Part shown: positions 17,553-26,171 of the stretch, in pieces
Layout of the letters: the number at the start of each line of letters is the position of its first letter
Numbering within the stretch: position 1 is the stretch's first letter
Assembly (NCBI GenBank): GCA_937958075.1
Contig: CALFFB010000029.1
Location: 1 to 52,643 of the forward strand
Length of the DNA stretch: 52,643 bases
Reading direction: 5' to 3'
From: an uncultured Geobacteraceae bacterium
GTDB lineage: Bacteria > Desulfobacterota > Desulfuromonadia > Desulfuromonadales > Geopsychrobacteraceae
Notes under the pieces: model-generated
The model's database searches: none
Told to the model about the DNA's origin: nothing
Seen by the model: the letters and a program-made list of their open reading frames with translations, nothing else
Program-made: the position numbers and the translations under genes

Positions 17553-17981
17553 CTAAGACAGAGATCTGCCAAGTATCTTGGTCGCAATTTGTTCTGCGAT
17601 GCCTTCAGCTTCCTTCTTCAAAGTATTGCTGGCTGCCGCTGACTCGGCGGCGACCCTGCCCTTGATCTGTTGCAACTTCTCCGTCGCTTTCTGGTGAGCT
17701 GCGTTCAGGGTCTTCGCTTCTTCTTCATGCGCGATTTTCTTCAGCAGCGACCGTTCTTCATTAGCACTCTTTTTCGCTGCCGCCAGCTGCTCCTGATAGC
17801 GTTGCATCTTGCTGTCGATATCTGCCTGGAGTTCACGAGCTCGTGCATGCCCGCCGTCAATGGTTGACCGCCGCTTGTCCAGCATGGCGCGCAGGGGTTT
17901 GAACAGAATCCGGTTCAACAGATAAAGCAGAACGATAAAATTAATAAATTGAAGTATGAGCGTCCAGTTGAAATCTAGCAC
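17553..17981 (-). CDS. atpF': ATP synthase F0 b' subunit
   Basis: Second b-type peripheral-stalk subunit, giving a heterodimeric stalk with atpF. The 142-residue protein has an N-terminal membrane helix (LDFNWTLILQFINFIVLLYLLNRILFKPL) and a charged coiled helix. It is the first gene of the operon b'-b-delta-alpha-gamma-beta-epsilon. Subunits a and c (atpB, atpE) are not in the window, the split arrangement known in Geobacter relatives. A probable operator lies about 40 bp upstream of the ATG. Confidence 0.93.
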   Translation of the reverse strand: MLDFNWTLILQFINFIVLLYLLNRILFKPLRAMLDKRRSTIDGGHARARELQADIDSKMQRYQEQLAAAKKSANEERSLLKKIAHEEEAKTLNAAHQKATEKLQQIKGRVAAESAAASNTLKKEAEGIAEQIATKILGRSLS

Positions 17982-18019
17982 TTTGAGTTCACCCTTGTGT
18001 GGTTCTTGCTCGTTTATGT

Positions 18020-18036
18020 TGGTATACTGTATACAC
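18020..18036 (-). promoter_or_regulatory. Putative GntR-type operator upstream of the atp operon
   Basis: The sequence TGGTATACTGTATACAC on the plus strand is the reverse complement of a 15/17 match to the palindrome in the GntR gene promoter. It keeps both inner GTATAC half-sites. It sits 39 bp upstream of the atpF' start codon. A TTGACA (18108-18103, minus strand) lies further upstream with a poor -10, so the site would fall in the early transcribed leader if that promoter is used. Confidence 0.6.
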
Positions 18037-18140
18037 TTTTGGGGGTCCGCGGGAGCGGCCGGACACAGAAGAATGGCATAGCTATCACATCTGCTGTGCC
18101 GCTGTCAACTTCTCGTTTTTGATCGACAATTATTGTTAAG

Positions 18141-18590
18141 TCAGTTTTTTTTCGCTTCTGGGGTGCTTGTCGTGTGTTTCTCTTTTTTGCTGTCGCCATT
18201 CTCCCCTTTTCCGCGATCACCCGACATGGTTATTTCACCATTGAAAACAACGTTTTCCTCTATTTTCAGACAGGGTGTCTCAAGTCTTCCCTCGACCCTT
18301 GCCGGGGACCGTAATTCAATAAGTGATGTGGCCTTTATGTCGCCCTTGAATCGGCCACTCAATATCAGCGCTCCGACACGGATCTGCCCCTCGATAATGG
18401 CTGACTCACCCACGATAAGGGTATCGCTCGAATGGATCTCACCGGTAAAGTTTCCATCTATCCTGACCATTTCGTCAAAATTCAGAGTTCCCTCAAATCG
18501 ACTTCCCGGCCCAAGAAAGGCCTTGATATCGGCCTTGTCCAGTGCTACCGGCTTTTTCATTTGCGCTCCATTTTTCTTATTGCCGAACAT
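18141..18590 (-). CDS. Bactofilin (polymer-forming cytoskeletal protein)
   Basis: Self-assembling beta-helical scaffold protein. The 149-residue chain has the central bactofilin domain with repeating short beta-strands (GSRFEGTLNFDEMVRIDGNF, GEIHSSDTLIVGESAIIEGQ, RLETPCLKIEENVVFNGEI). It is flanked by polar, disordered ends, the C-terminus being Lys/Glu/Gly-rich. It begins 1 bp after the parB stop codon, so parA-parB-bactofilin form one unit. In Myxococcus, bactofilins position the ParABS machinery; the gene order here supports a similar link but does not prove it. Confidence 0.92.
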   Translation of the reverse strand: MFGNKKNGAQMKKPVALDKADIKAFLGPGSRFEGTLNFDEMVRIDGNFTGEIHSSDTLIVGESAIIEGQIRVGALILSGRFKGDIKATSLIELRSPARVEGRLETPCLKIEENVVFNGEITMSGDRGKGENGDSKKEKHTTSTPEAKKN

Positions 18591-18591
18591 G

Positions 18592-19482
18592 TTACCACTC
18601 AGCTGGTCGGGTTATCTGGTTTTCGCTATGACTTACGCGTAACAGCTCAATAATACTCTGAAGCTCTTCCTGATCGTGAAAATGGATCTCCATGCGTCCA
18701 CCCTGTTTTTTCCTTACAACCCTGACCTGGGTTCCCAACAGGGACTGCAGTTCATTCTCCAGTTCAAGCATGTCGGCATCAGGCTTAACCCTGACCGGCT
18801 TTTTTTCTTTTTCCCTGCCAAATTCTTTTATCTTTTTAATGAGTTTTTCAGTCTCCCGTACCGAAAGTTTTTTACGGATAACCTCATCACCAGCTTCGAC
18901 TATATCCTCTTCTGAATCCAGGGATAACAGTGTTCGTGCATGTCCCATGCTCAACTGGCCAGCTGTCACCTGTTGCTTGATGGCTGCCGGCAGACGCAGC
19001 AACCGCAGAGCGTTGGTCACTGTCGTTCTATCTTTGCCAACACGTTGGGCTACACTTTCCTGTGACAGATCAAAGGTTTCTATCAGATAACGATAGGCCT
19101 CCGCTTCTTCCAGGGGGTTCAGATCCTCGCGTTGAATATTTTCTATCAACGCAATTTCAAGGGCATGATCCTCTGAGACATCCTGTATCACGACCGGGAC
19201 CCGGTCCAGACCGGCTTTTTGCGCAGCCCGCCAGCGTCTTTCCCCGGCAATAATCTGATAATGGTCCTCAACCTGCCTGACGACCAGGGGCTGGATAACT
19301 CCTTTTTCTCTGACAGAAGCAACAAGTTCCGTCATCTTTTTATCATCAAAATTCTTCCGTGGTTGCTTGCTGTGCGGCTTTAATTCTTCAATGGGGCAGG
19401 AAAAGTATCTTCGCCCCCCCTCCTGGGCGGCAGAGCTGATCAGCGCTCCGATTCCCTTGCCAAGTGCCGGCCGTTTACTCAT
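18592..19482 (-). CDS. parB: Chromosome-partitioning protein ParB
   Basis: CTP-dependent DNA clamp that loads at parS and directs origin segregation with ParA. The start is the ATG at 19482 with AGGAG upstream; the frame extends 39 codons further but those overlap parA and lack homology. The 296-residue protein begins SKRPALGKGIGALIS (ParA-contact box). It carries the CTP-binding GERRWRAAQKAG box, the helix-turn-helix (SQESVAQRVGKDRTTVTNAL) and a C-terminal dimerisation segment. The start overlaps the parA stop by 8 bp. A matching parS lies at 22933-22948. Confidence 0.96.
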   Translation of the reverse strand: MSKRPALGKGIGALISSAAQEGGRRYFSCPIEELKPHSKQPRKNFDDKKMTELVASVREKGVIQPLVVRQVEDHYQIIAGERRWRAAQKAGLDRVPVVIQDVSEDHALEIALIENIQREDLNPLEEAEAYRYLIETFDLSQESVAQRVGKDRTTVTNALRLLRLPAAIKQQVTAGQLSMGHARTLLSLDSEEDIVEAGDEVIRKKLSVRETEKLIKKIKEFGREKEKKPVRVKPDADMLELENELQSLLGTQVRVVRKKQGGRMEIHFHDQEELQSIIELLRVSHSENQITRPAEW

Positions 19483-20245
19483 GAGACTCTCCTGCAACAA
19501 TTTCTTGAGCCAATTCCATATATGCCTGCGCACCGCGCGAGGTGATATCATACAGCAGTACCGGCTTGCCGAAGCTTGGAGCCTCTGACAGCCTGACATT
19601 GCGCGGAATGACCGCCTTGAACACCCTGCTGCCGAAGTGCTGTCTGATTTCCTGGCTGACCTGGTGGCTCAGATTATTGCGTGCGTCAAACATCGTCAGC
19701 AGAATGCCCTCCAGCACCAACCCGGGGTTCAGCTCCTGTTGCACCAGCCGCACCGTCTGCATAACCTGGCCAAGGCCTTCCATGGCATAAAACTCACACT
19801 GCAGAGGGACGAGTACCGTGTCCGCAGCAGCCAGAGAGTTGATCGTCAACAACCCTAGAGACGGTGGACAATCAATAATGATATACTGATAGTCTTCTCG
19901 TAATTCCACCAGCGCCTGACGTAACTTCTTCTCTCGTTCATCAGCCTGGGTCAACTCAATTTCCGCACCGGCCAGGTCGGTGTTTGAAGGGATGACATCC
20001 AGACAATCAAGTTCCGTACGACAAATTACGTCTTTTGCCTGACTCTCTCCCAGCAACACACTATAGACCGTTGTCGTAATATTCACCTTGTCTACGCCAA
20101 GGCCGCTGCAGGCATTTGCCTGCGGGTCCATATCGATGAGTAATGTTTTTTTTTCAGCTGCCGCTAACGATGCCGACAGATTCACCGCAGTGGTTGTCTT
20201 ACCCACTCCGCCTTTTTGATTTGTTACGGCAACGATCCTCGCCAC
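19475..20245 (-). CDS. parA: Chromosome-partitioning ATPase ParA (Soj)
   Basis: Walker-type ATPase that moves ParB-parS complexes. The start is the GTG at 20245, preceded by GGAG at 7 bp. This gives 256 residues starting ARIVAVTNQKGGVGKTT, where the deviant Walker A KGGVGKTT is expected at the extreme N-terminus. An ATG ten codons upstream adds a basic extension without support. Other motifs are LLIDMDPQANACSGLG and IIIDCPPSLGLLTINSL. It is cotranscribed with parB. Confidence 0.96.
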   Translation of the reverse strand: MARIVAVTNQKGGVGKTTTAVNLSASLAAAEKKTLLIDMDPQANACSGLGVDKVNITTTVYSVLLGESQAKDVICRTELDCLDVIPSNTDLAGAEIELTQADEREKKLRQALVELREDYQYIIIDCPPSLGLLTINSLAAADTVLVPLQCEFYAMEGLGQVMQTVRLVQQELNPGLVLEGILLTMFDARNNLSHQVSQEIRQHFGSRVFKAVIPRNVRLSEAPSFGKPVLLYDITSRGAQAYMELAQEIVAGESHE

Positions 20246-20392
20246 TCCGTCTCTCCGTTTACACTCATTACACAACTGTTGATTCCCGGACTTTATTTTC
20301 GAGACATACGTATAGACGTCTCTTTCCGCGCCGGGACACGGATTGCTGCAGGACGCTGCAGATTAACACATCTCATCATCACGGTTAAGCAA

Positions 20393-21061
20393 TTAGCGAT
20401 TATTCTCTGCAGGTTTTTTTCTTGCCACCAGCAGATAACGTTTTCCCGGTGTAAGCGGCAATTGGTACTCTTCAAACTGGCAGCCTTGCGCAAAGTCAGA
20501 AAAACATTCTCCTGCTGATTTTATTTCCTGTTGCATTGTTGGCCCCTTAAATGCCAGCAGCAAACCACCGGGCTTCAATATCGGGGCTACCCACTGCACC
20601 AATCGGTCGAGGGTCGCCAACGCCCTCGACACCACCACATCACCACCCCCCCCAGGCACATCTATTCCACACCTCAGATCCTCTACGCGCTTCTGGATAA
20701 AACGCACATTTGTCAAACCGAGCTTCCTTTTAACGTGCTGTTGAAAATTTATTTTTTTTCCGACACTTTCTACCGATATGAAGTTTGCATGGGGCCGGGC
20801 TATAGCCAGGGGCAAAACCGGCACCCCACCGCCGGACCCCACATCAATCACATACTGCCCGTTATCTATATGGTGTTCCGCCTTCAACGAATCAAGAACA
20901 TGCTTTATTACGGCTTCATTTTCACTGTCGACAGATGTCAGGTTTATTTTCCTGTTCCACCGCATCAGCTCATCGACAAACACGAGTTGCTGCTGAACCT
21001 GTTCTTCACTTAACAATCCGTGATATTCCGAGTTAATCAACTCAGCAAGGCCTGCGTTCAT
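20393..21061 (-). CDS. rsmG: 16S rRNA (guanine-527-N7)-methyltransferase RsmG (GidB)
   Basis: SAM-dependent methyltransferase acting on G527 of 16S rRNA. The 222-residue protein contains KINLTSVDSENEAVIKHVLDSL and the SAM-binding YVIDVGSGGGVPVLPLAIA. VVSRALATLDRLVQWVAP and a C-terminal region with PLTPGKRYLLVARKK follow. Its start overlaps the end of mnmG by 20 bp, so the two are probably translationally coupled, the usual arrangement near oriC. About 147 bp separate it from parA. Confidence 0.95.
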   Translation of the reverse strand: MNAGLAELINSEYHGLLSEEQVQQQLVFVDELMRWNRKINLTSVDSENEAVIKHVLDSLKAEHHIDNGQYVIDVGSGGGVPVLPLAIARPHANFISVESVGKKINFQQHVKRKLGLTNVRFIQKRVEDLRCGIDVPGGGGDVVVSRALATLDRLVQWVAPILKPGGLLLAFKGPTMQQEIKSAGECFSDFAQGCQFEEYQLPLTPGKRYLLVARKKPAENNR

Positions 21062-22922
21062 TGTTCAGCTTTCTCAGATAGACCTGCATTATCGCTATTG
21101 CTGCCGGTGTTACCCCCTGCAACCGACTTGCCTGACCTAGGCTTACCGGTCGGTAGCGTTCCATTTTTTCCCGTACCTCAATGGTCAGGCCCGGGACCTT
21201 CTGGTAGTCAATACCTTCCGGTATCTGCACAGCTTCGAGCCCCTTGAAACTCTCGACCTGCTCACGCTGTCTCTGAATGTAACCCTCGTATTTCAGTCCA
21301 ATTTCGACCTGCTCCAACACAGCTGCTTCATACCCAGCCAGCGCATCATCCAGACCCACCAGCTGATCTATGCCAATATCTGGTCGCTTCAGCAATTTTT
21401 CAAAAGTTGATCCCGCTGGTAGAGCATTCACCCCGAGCTCAGCCATAAGCTCATCATTTTTTTCTGTGACCTTTATATTTCTCAGTGCGTTAATCAGCCC
21501 GGCAATAGCTTCTTCTTTTCTCTCGTAGCGCTGCCATCGTTCGTCGGTGACCAACCCCACCCCTCTTCCTATCTCCGTCAATCTGCGGTCCGCATTATCC
21601 TCCCGCAGTAACAGGCGATACTCAGCTCTGGACGTAAACATCCGATATGGCTCCGTTGTCTCCCTCGTCACCAGATCATCTATCATGACCCCGATATAGG
21701 CCTGATCCCTCCGCAGCACCAGCGGCTCCCGATCCCTACATTTCAACGCCGCGTTAATTCCCGCCATCAACCCCTGGGCTGCCGCCTCTTCATAGCCTGA
21801 TGTCCCATTTATCTGACCGGCATGAAAGAGACCTTCTATCAATTTTGTCTCAAGCGTCGGCTTGAGCTGTCGCGGCTCAACATAGTCGTACTCAATAGCA
21901 TACCCCGGCCGCATAATTTCAACACTTTCAAAACCAACCATTGATCGAAAATATGCCAGCTGTACATCCGCCGGCAGAGATGTTGACAAACCACTTGGAT
22001 ACATTTCTCCACTATTTCGACCCTCAGGCTCCAAAAAAGACTGATGGCTCTGCTTATCTGCAAAGCGCACCACCTTGTCTTCAATTGAAGGACAATAACG
22101 TGGGCCCACACCCTCTATAATACCTGCATACAAGGGCGATAGGTGCAGGCTTTTCCGGATAATCTCGTGAGTTTTTTCATTGGTATGCGCTATATAGCAA
22201 TTGACCTGCTCACACCCTATATTATCCGTCATAAAAGAAAACGGCCTTATCACCCTGTCACCAAACTGCTTTTCCAACCGGCCCAGATCAATAGTACGTG
22301 CTGCCAACCTGGCAGGCGTTCCCGTCTTCAACCTTCCAACATCAAAACCCAAATCCACCAGACACAAAGACAACCCCTCTGCCGCCGGCTCTCCCGCTCG
22401 GCCACCCGGATAGTGGCTCAAGCCTACATGTATCAGCCCTCGCATAAAAGTGCCTGTTGTCAGGACAACAGCTCTACCCTCGTGATAAATGCCCTCCCTC
22501 GTTCTCACCCCGAGCACCCTGCCACCCCCAACCACCAACCCCTCCACCAAACCCTGCTTCAAATCTAAACAGGGTTCTGACTCTACGACTTGCTTCATGC
22601 GGGCACTATACTGCATCCTATCAGCCTGAGCCCGCCCCGCCCTGACCGCCGGGCCCTTGCGCATATTCAAACGACGGAATTGAATTCCTGTTGCATCTAT
22701 ATTACGCGCCATCTCACCGCCAAGGGCATCAATCTCATGCACCAGGTGCCCCTTTCCCAACCCCCCAATAGATGGGTTGCATGACATCTGAGCCACCGTA
22801 TCCAGACCAATGGTGAGCAACAGTGTCTGACAGCCCATTCTCGCCGCCGCCAGCGCTGCCTCACATCCAGCATGTCCTGCGCCCACGACAATAACCTCAT
22901 ATTTTTTTCCGTAATCGGCCAT
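21042..22922 (-). CDS. mnmG: tRNA uridine-5-carboxymethylaminomethyl modification enzyme MnmG (GidA)
   Basis: FAD enzyme that with MnmE installs the cmnm5 group on wobble uridine of several tRNAs. The start is the ATG at 22922 with GAGG 6 bp upstream; a GTG 18 bp earlier lies inside the parS site. The 626-residue protein has the FAD-binding GAGHAGCEAALAAARMG, SCNPSIGGLGKGHLVHEIDA, GTFMRGLIHVG and the C-terminal LKYEGYIQRQ and RLQGVTPAAI blocks. The length is standard. Its base composition is already slightly lower in GC than genes further left. Confidence 0.96.
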   Translation of the reverse strand: MADYGKKYEVIVVGAGHAGCEAALAAARMGCQTLLLTIGLDTVAQMSCNPSIGGLGKGHLVHEIDALGGEMARNIDATGIQFRRLNMRKGPAVRAGRAQADRMQYSARMKQVVESEPCLDLKQGLVEGLVVGGGRVLGVRTREGIYHEGRAVVLTTGTFMRGLIHVGLSHYPGGRAGEPAAEGLSLCLVDLGFDVGRLKTGTPARLAARTIDLGRLEKQFGDRVIRPFSFMTDNIGCEQVNCYIAHTNEKTHEIIRKSLHLSPLYAGIIEGVGPRYCPSIEDKVVRFADKQSHQSFLEPEGRNSGEMYPSGLSTSLPADVQLAYFRSMVGFESVEIMRPGYAIEYDYVEPRQLKPTLETKLIEGLFHAGQINGTSGYEEAAAQGLMAGINAALKCRDREPLVLRRDQAYIGVMIDDLVTRETTEPYRMFTSRAEYRLLLREDNADRRLTEIGRGVGLVTDERWQRYERKEEAIAGLINALRNIKVTEKNDELMAELGVNALPAGSTFEKLLKRPDIGIDQLVGLDDALAGYEAAVLEQVEIGLKYEGYIQRQREQVESFKGLEAVQIPEGIDYQKVPGLTIEVREKMERYRPVSLGQASRLQGVTPAAIAIMQVYLRKLNNERRPC

Positions 22923-22932
22923 ACCCGCCTCA

Positions 22933-22948
22933 TGTTTCACGTGAAACC
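22933..22948. other. parS: parS centromere site
   Basis: TGTTTCACGTGAAACC matches the bacterial parS consensus TGTTTCACGTGAAACA at 15 of 16 positions and holds the full 14-bp inverted repeat. It lies between mnmE and mnmG, about 4 kb from dnaA, and 2.7 kb from parA, whose product with ParB should act on it. No second perfect copy was seen in the window. Confidence 0.93.
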
Positions 22949-22956
22949 CTTAAACA

Positions 22957-24327
22957 CTATTTTCCAATACAAAAATTTGAAAATATATCATCAAGTATGT
23001 CATCAGTAGTCACAGATCCGGTAACATATTCAAATGATATGAGGGCCTGTCGTAAATCAGAAACAAGCAAATCCAGGGTCATGTTATCACTATTTTCAAC
23101 AAAACGATCAAGCGCAGTTTTTGATTTAATTAAGGTATCATAATGCCTTCGTTCAGTGACAAGGGGCGCCTCGCTATGTCCAGCAAAATCAGCAAACAAT
23201 GTGTCTGACATTAATGTCATAAGCTCTTGTAAGCCATCGCCAGTGACAGAGGAGACGGTACACACTGAACCATCAAAAAAGGAAGTGGTAGAAGGAACAG
23301 TCTGAACAAGATCTGTCTTGGTTAAAACCAGAATGAGAGGGGTTTGAGGTCGCCTGTTCATCAGATCGGTTAAAGCAGAAGAGAAGGGCTGAGCCGCATC
23401 ATGTAGAAATAAAATCAAATCAGCCGCTTCAAGTTTTCTGTAAGATTTCATCACACCCAGTTGTTCAACAGGGTCTGTTGTGTGACGCAAACCAGCTGTG
23501 TCAGCAAGACTGATCTTTAATCCATTAACAATTAAGGCTTCTTCAATAGTGTCCCGGGTGGTACCAGGAATATCGGAGACAATGGCGCGATCACGTTTTA
23601 AAAGAGCGTTCAATAAAGAACTTTTTCCTGAATTGGGCAGACCAGCCAGAACAACACTTGCACCATCGGCAACAATTTGGCCGACATGATATGACTCAGT
23701 AAGCCTTCCAACCTCATCATTGATACATTTAATATCATTGACAAGCTCAGCAAAATTTTGCTCAGGTATGTCTTCTTCGGGAAAATCAATCCAAGCCTCC
23801 AAGTATGCGATATGCTGTCTGATACGCATTACTATTTGGGAAATCTGGCGACTTAGAAAACCGTCCATTTGGTTAATAGCGGCTCTTCGTGAAAAGTCAG
23901 ACTTGGAGTGAATTAAACGGCAAACAGCTTCAGCCTGTGTCAAATCTAGACGACCATTGATAAACGCACGATAAGTAAATTCACCGGGTTGAGCTAAATC
24001 GATCCCATAGTGCTGGGCTAAAGTAATAATTTCTTTGACAACCTGGGGACTTCCATGACAATGCAGCTCCACGACCGGTTCATAGGTGTAGGATCGACCA
24101 GGCTCCATATAAACAGCCATAATTTCATCAATGATTTTATGATCGCGATCCACAAGATAACCAAGATACAACCGATGAGAAGCAAAACTTTGCGTATTGT
24201 TGCGTGGATTGAAGTATTGTTTAAGAAAGGAAAGAGAAAGGGAACCAGATATACGCAAAATAGCGATACCTGATTCCCCAACGACAGTGGCAGGCGCAAT
24301 AATTGTAGAACAACGAGAAGAAAACAT
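22957..24327 (-). CDS. mnmE: tRNA modification GTPase MnmE (TrmE)
   Basis: GTPase partner of MnmG in wobble-uridine modification. The 456-residue protein shows the N-terminal folate-binding domain (TIIAPATVVGESGIAILRISG), the helical domain and the inserted G domain (GLPNSGKSSLLNALL, DIPGTTRDT, DTAGLRH, TKTD). The diagnostic C-terminus FCIGK with the catalytic cysteine is intact. It begins 1 bp after the yidC stop codon. The jag gene often found between yidC and mnmE in relatives is absent. Composition is intermediate between the GC-rich left flank and the AT-rich core. Confidence 0.96.
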   Translation of the reverse strand: MFSSRCSTIIAPATVVGESGIAILRISGSLSLSFLKQYFNPRNNTQSFASHRLYLGYLVDRDHKIIDEIMAVYMEPGRSYTYEPVVELHCHGSPQVVKEIITLAQHYGIDLAQPGEFTYRAFINGRLDLTQAEAVCRLIHSKSDFSRRAAINQMDGFLSRQISQIVMRIRQHIAYLEAWIDFPEEDIPEQNFAELVNDIKCINDEVGRLTESYHVGQIVADGASVVLAGLPNSGKSSLLNALLKRDRAIVSDIPGTTRDTIEEALIVNGLKISLADTAGLRHTTDPVEQLGVMKSYRKLEAADLILFLHDAAQPFSSALTDLMNRRPQTPLILVLTKTDLVQTVPSTTSFFDGSVCTVSSVTGDGLQELMTLMSDTLFADFAGHSEAPLVTERRHYDTLIKSKTALDRFVENSDNMTLDLLVSDLRQALISFEYVTGSVTTDDILDDIFSNFCIGK

Positions 24328-24328
24328 A

Positions 24329-25930
24329 TCAAGCTTTTAATGCTTGGCGCCTGATGATCAGTTGCTGCAAAATCGTGAGAAGGTTATTGACCAGCCAGTA
24401 AATAACTAATCCTGCAGGAAAATTAAGAAACATAAAGGTAAAAATTACAGGCATCATAAGCATAACTTTTTCTTGAGTAGGGTCAAGATTAGTCGGTGTA
24501 AGCTTCTGTTGCAAAAACATAGAAGCACCCATGATGATTGGTGTAATAAAATAAGGGTCTTTTGAAGATAAATCAGTTATCCATAAAATAAATGGTGCGT
24601 GTCTAAGTTCAATAGAATCAAGTAAAACTTTATACAAAGCAAAAAACACAGGAATTTGAATTAATATAGGCAAACAACCACCTAAGGGATTAACTTTGTT
24701 ATCACGATAAAAAGACATCATTTCCTGATTCAGGCGTTGTTTGTCATTGGCATATTTTTCTTTAAGACGTTTCATCTCAGGCTGCAGTTTTTGCATGCCC
24801 TGCATTGATTTATAACTCTTGTGCGTAAGAGGCCAGAATAATAATTTAATACAAACAGTCAGTAAAATTATCGAAAATCCATAATTATTTAAAAATGAAT
24901 TAAAAAACTTCAAAGCATCAAAAAGAGGTTTAGACAGAAAATGAAAAAAACCAAAATGAATAGCTTCATCAAAACTGTTGTCTGATTTACTGATGTAATC
25001 AAGATTTTTAGGACCTAAATAAGAAGAATAAGAAAAAGATACAGTTTGGTTCGGCGGCAGATAAAAACTCTGAGAAGTGAGTTTGTTCACGATATAATTA
25101 TTGCTGAAACTAACAGATAATTCATCTTGATCAAATTTAGGCTCAACGGCTTGTAAAAAATATTTATCCGTGAATCCAGTCCACTTAAAGATTTTATATA
25201 TTTGAGTGTTTTTAGCTATGTTTTTAGGTTTATCTTCCTGTAATTTTTCTTCAGAAAATGTTACAGGACCTACAAAAGAATAAAAATCACCTTTACTATC
25301 TTCAGACCAAGGGGTGTTTAATAATAAATTTATTTTACCAGAAAAGTGTTGATCTGCTTTGTTAACTAAATTTACGAAAACATCAACATGATATGAATCG
25401 GGCTTGAAAGAAAAAGATTTTTCAACAAGTAAATTATCGATATTAGTGTAAAATGTTAAAGTTTCAGATTCAGAAGTAACATTAATTTTATCGGAATTTA
25501 CATCCCTTAGATTATATACTAAGTTAGAATTTAAATTTAAACCATCAGACCCTTCAACTAAAAAAGATTTAAGTTGTACATTATCAGAACCAAATAAGTA
25601 TAATAATTCATTGTTATCGATAGATTTTCTGTATTTATTAAATTTAACACGATTGATAGCAGCACCAAGGGTTGAAAATTCTATCTCCAGCAAATCATTT
25701 GAAACAACGATATTTTTGACATTTTCAAGATCATTTATTACATGTTTGTCAGATGAACTAGACAAATCCAGTGGTATATTTTGATGATTTTCAATTTGAG
25801 AATCAGATTGAATATTTGATGAATTATCAGAGTTGCTGTTACTTTGGTCTGAAGGTGTAAAAAAAAGACTATAGGCTGACCACAATATTACAATAAGAAC
25901 AATTGCTATGATACTTCTATTATCCATCAT
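24329..25930 (-). CDS. yidC: Membrane protein insertase YidC
   Basis: Inserts proteins into the inner membrane alone or with SecYEG. The 533-residue Gram-negative form has an N-terminal membrane anchor (IIAIVLIVILWSAYSLFF), a Ser/Asn/Asp-rich linker and a large periplasmic domain. The conserved core of five helices follows, with KSMQGMQKLQPEMKRLKEKY, NPLGGCLPILIQIPVFFALY and NFPAGLVIYWLVNNLLTILQQ. The gene is very AT-rich (about 27% GC in a sampled 60-bp line), and the linker and periplasmic part are rich in Asn, Ser and Lys. It overlaps yidD by 11 bp. Confidence 0.96.
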   Translation of the reverse strand: MMDNRSIIAIVLIVILWSAYSLFFTPSDQSNSNSDNSSNIQSDSQIENHQNIPLDLSSSSDKHVINDLENVKNIVVSNDLLEIEFSTLGAAINRVKFNKYRKSIDNNELLYLFGSDNVQLKSFLVEGSDGLNLNSNLVYNLRDVNSDKINVTSESETLTFYTNIDNLLVEKSFSFKPDSYHVDVFVNLVNKADQHFSGKINLLLNTPWSEDSKGDFYSFVGPVTFSEEKLQEDKPKNIAKNTQIYKIFKWTGFTDKYFLQAVEPKFDQDELSVSFSNNYIVNKLTSQSFYLPPNQTVSFSYSSYLGPKNLDYISKSDNSFDEAIHFGFFHFLSKPLFDALKFFNSFLNNYGFSIILLTVCIKLLFWPLTHKSYKSMQGMQKLQPEMKRLKEKYANDKQRLNQEMMSFYRDNKVNPLGGCLPILIQIPVFFALYKVLLDSIELRHAPFILWITDLSSKDPYFITPIIMGASMFLQQKLTPTNLDPTQEKVMLMMPVIFTFMFLNFPAGLVIYWLVNNLLTILQQLIIRRQALKA

Positions 25931-26171
25931 GATTAGTTTTACCTTTTAAATGCGGTACTGGATCATATCCGCCAGGATGAAAAGGATGGCACTTAGAGAT
26001 TCTAAGTAAAATTAGTAATAAGGCGTAAAATAAACCATGCTGTATTAACGATTGACGGGCATATTGCGAGCAAGTAGGAAAGAATCTACATGAAGGATTT
26101 TTTAAAAAAGAGATGTACTTAATGTAAAAATCAACAATATTTATAAAAATGTAATTAAATTTTTTTTTCAC
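25920..26171 (-). CDS. yidD: Membrane protein insertion efficiency factor YidD
   Basis: Small membrane-associated protein that aids YidC-dependent insertion. The 83-residue protein contains the family core NPSCRFFPTCSQYARQSL and the KCHPFHPGGYDPVP motif, with conserved cysteines intact. It overlaps rnpA upstream and yidC downstream, indicating tight translational coupling. The N-terminal basic and hydrophobic stretch fits membrane attachment. Confidence 0.95.
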   Translation of the reverse strand: MKKKFNYIFINIVDFYIKYISFLKNPSCRFFPTCSQYARQSLIQHGLFYALLLILLRISKCHPFHPGGYDPVPHLKGKTNHDG

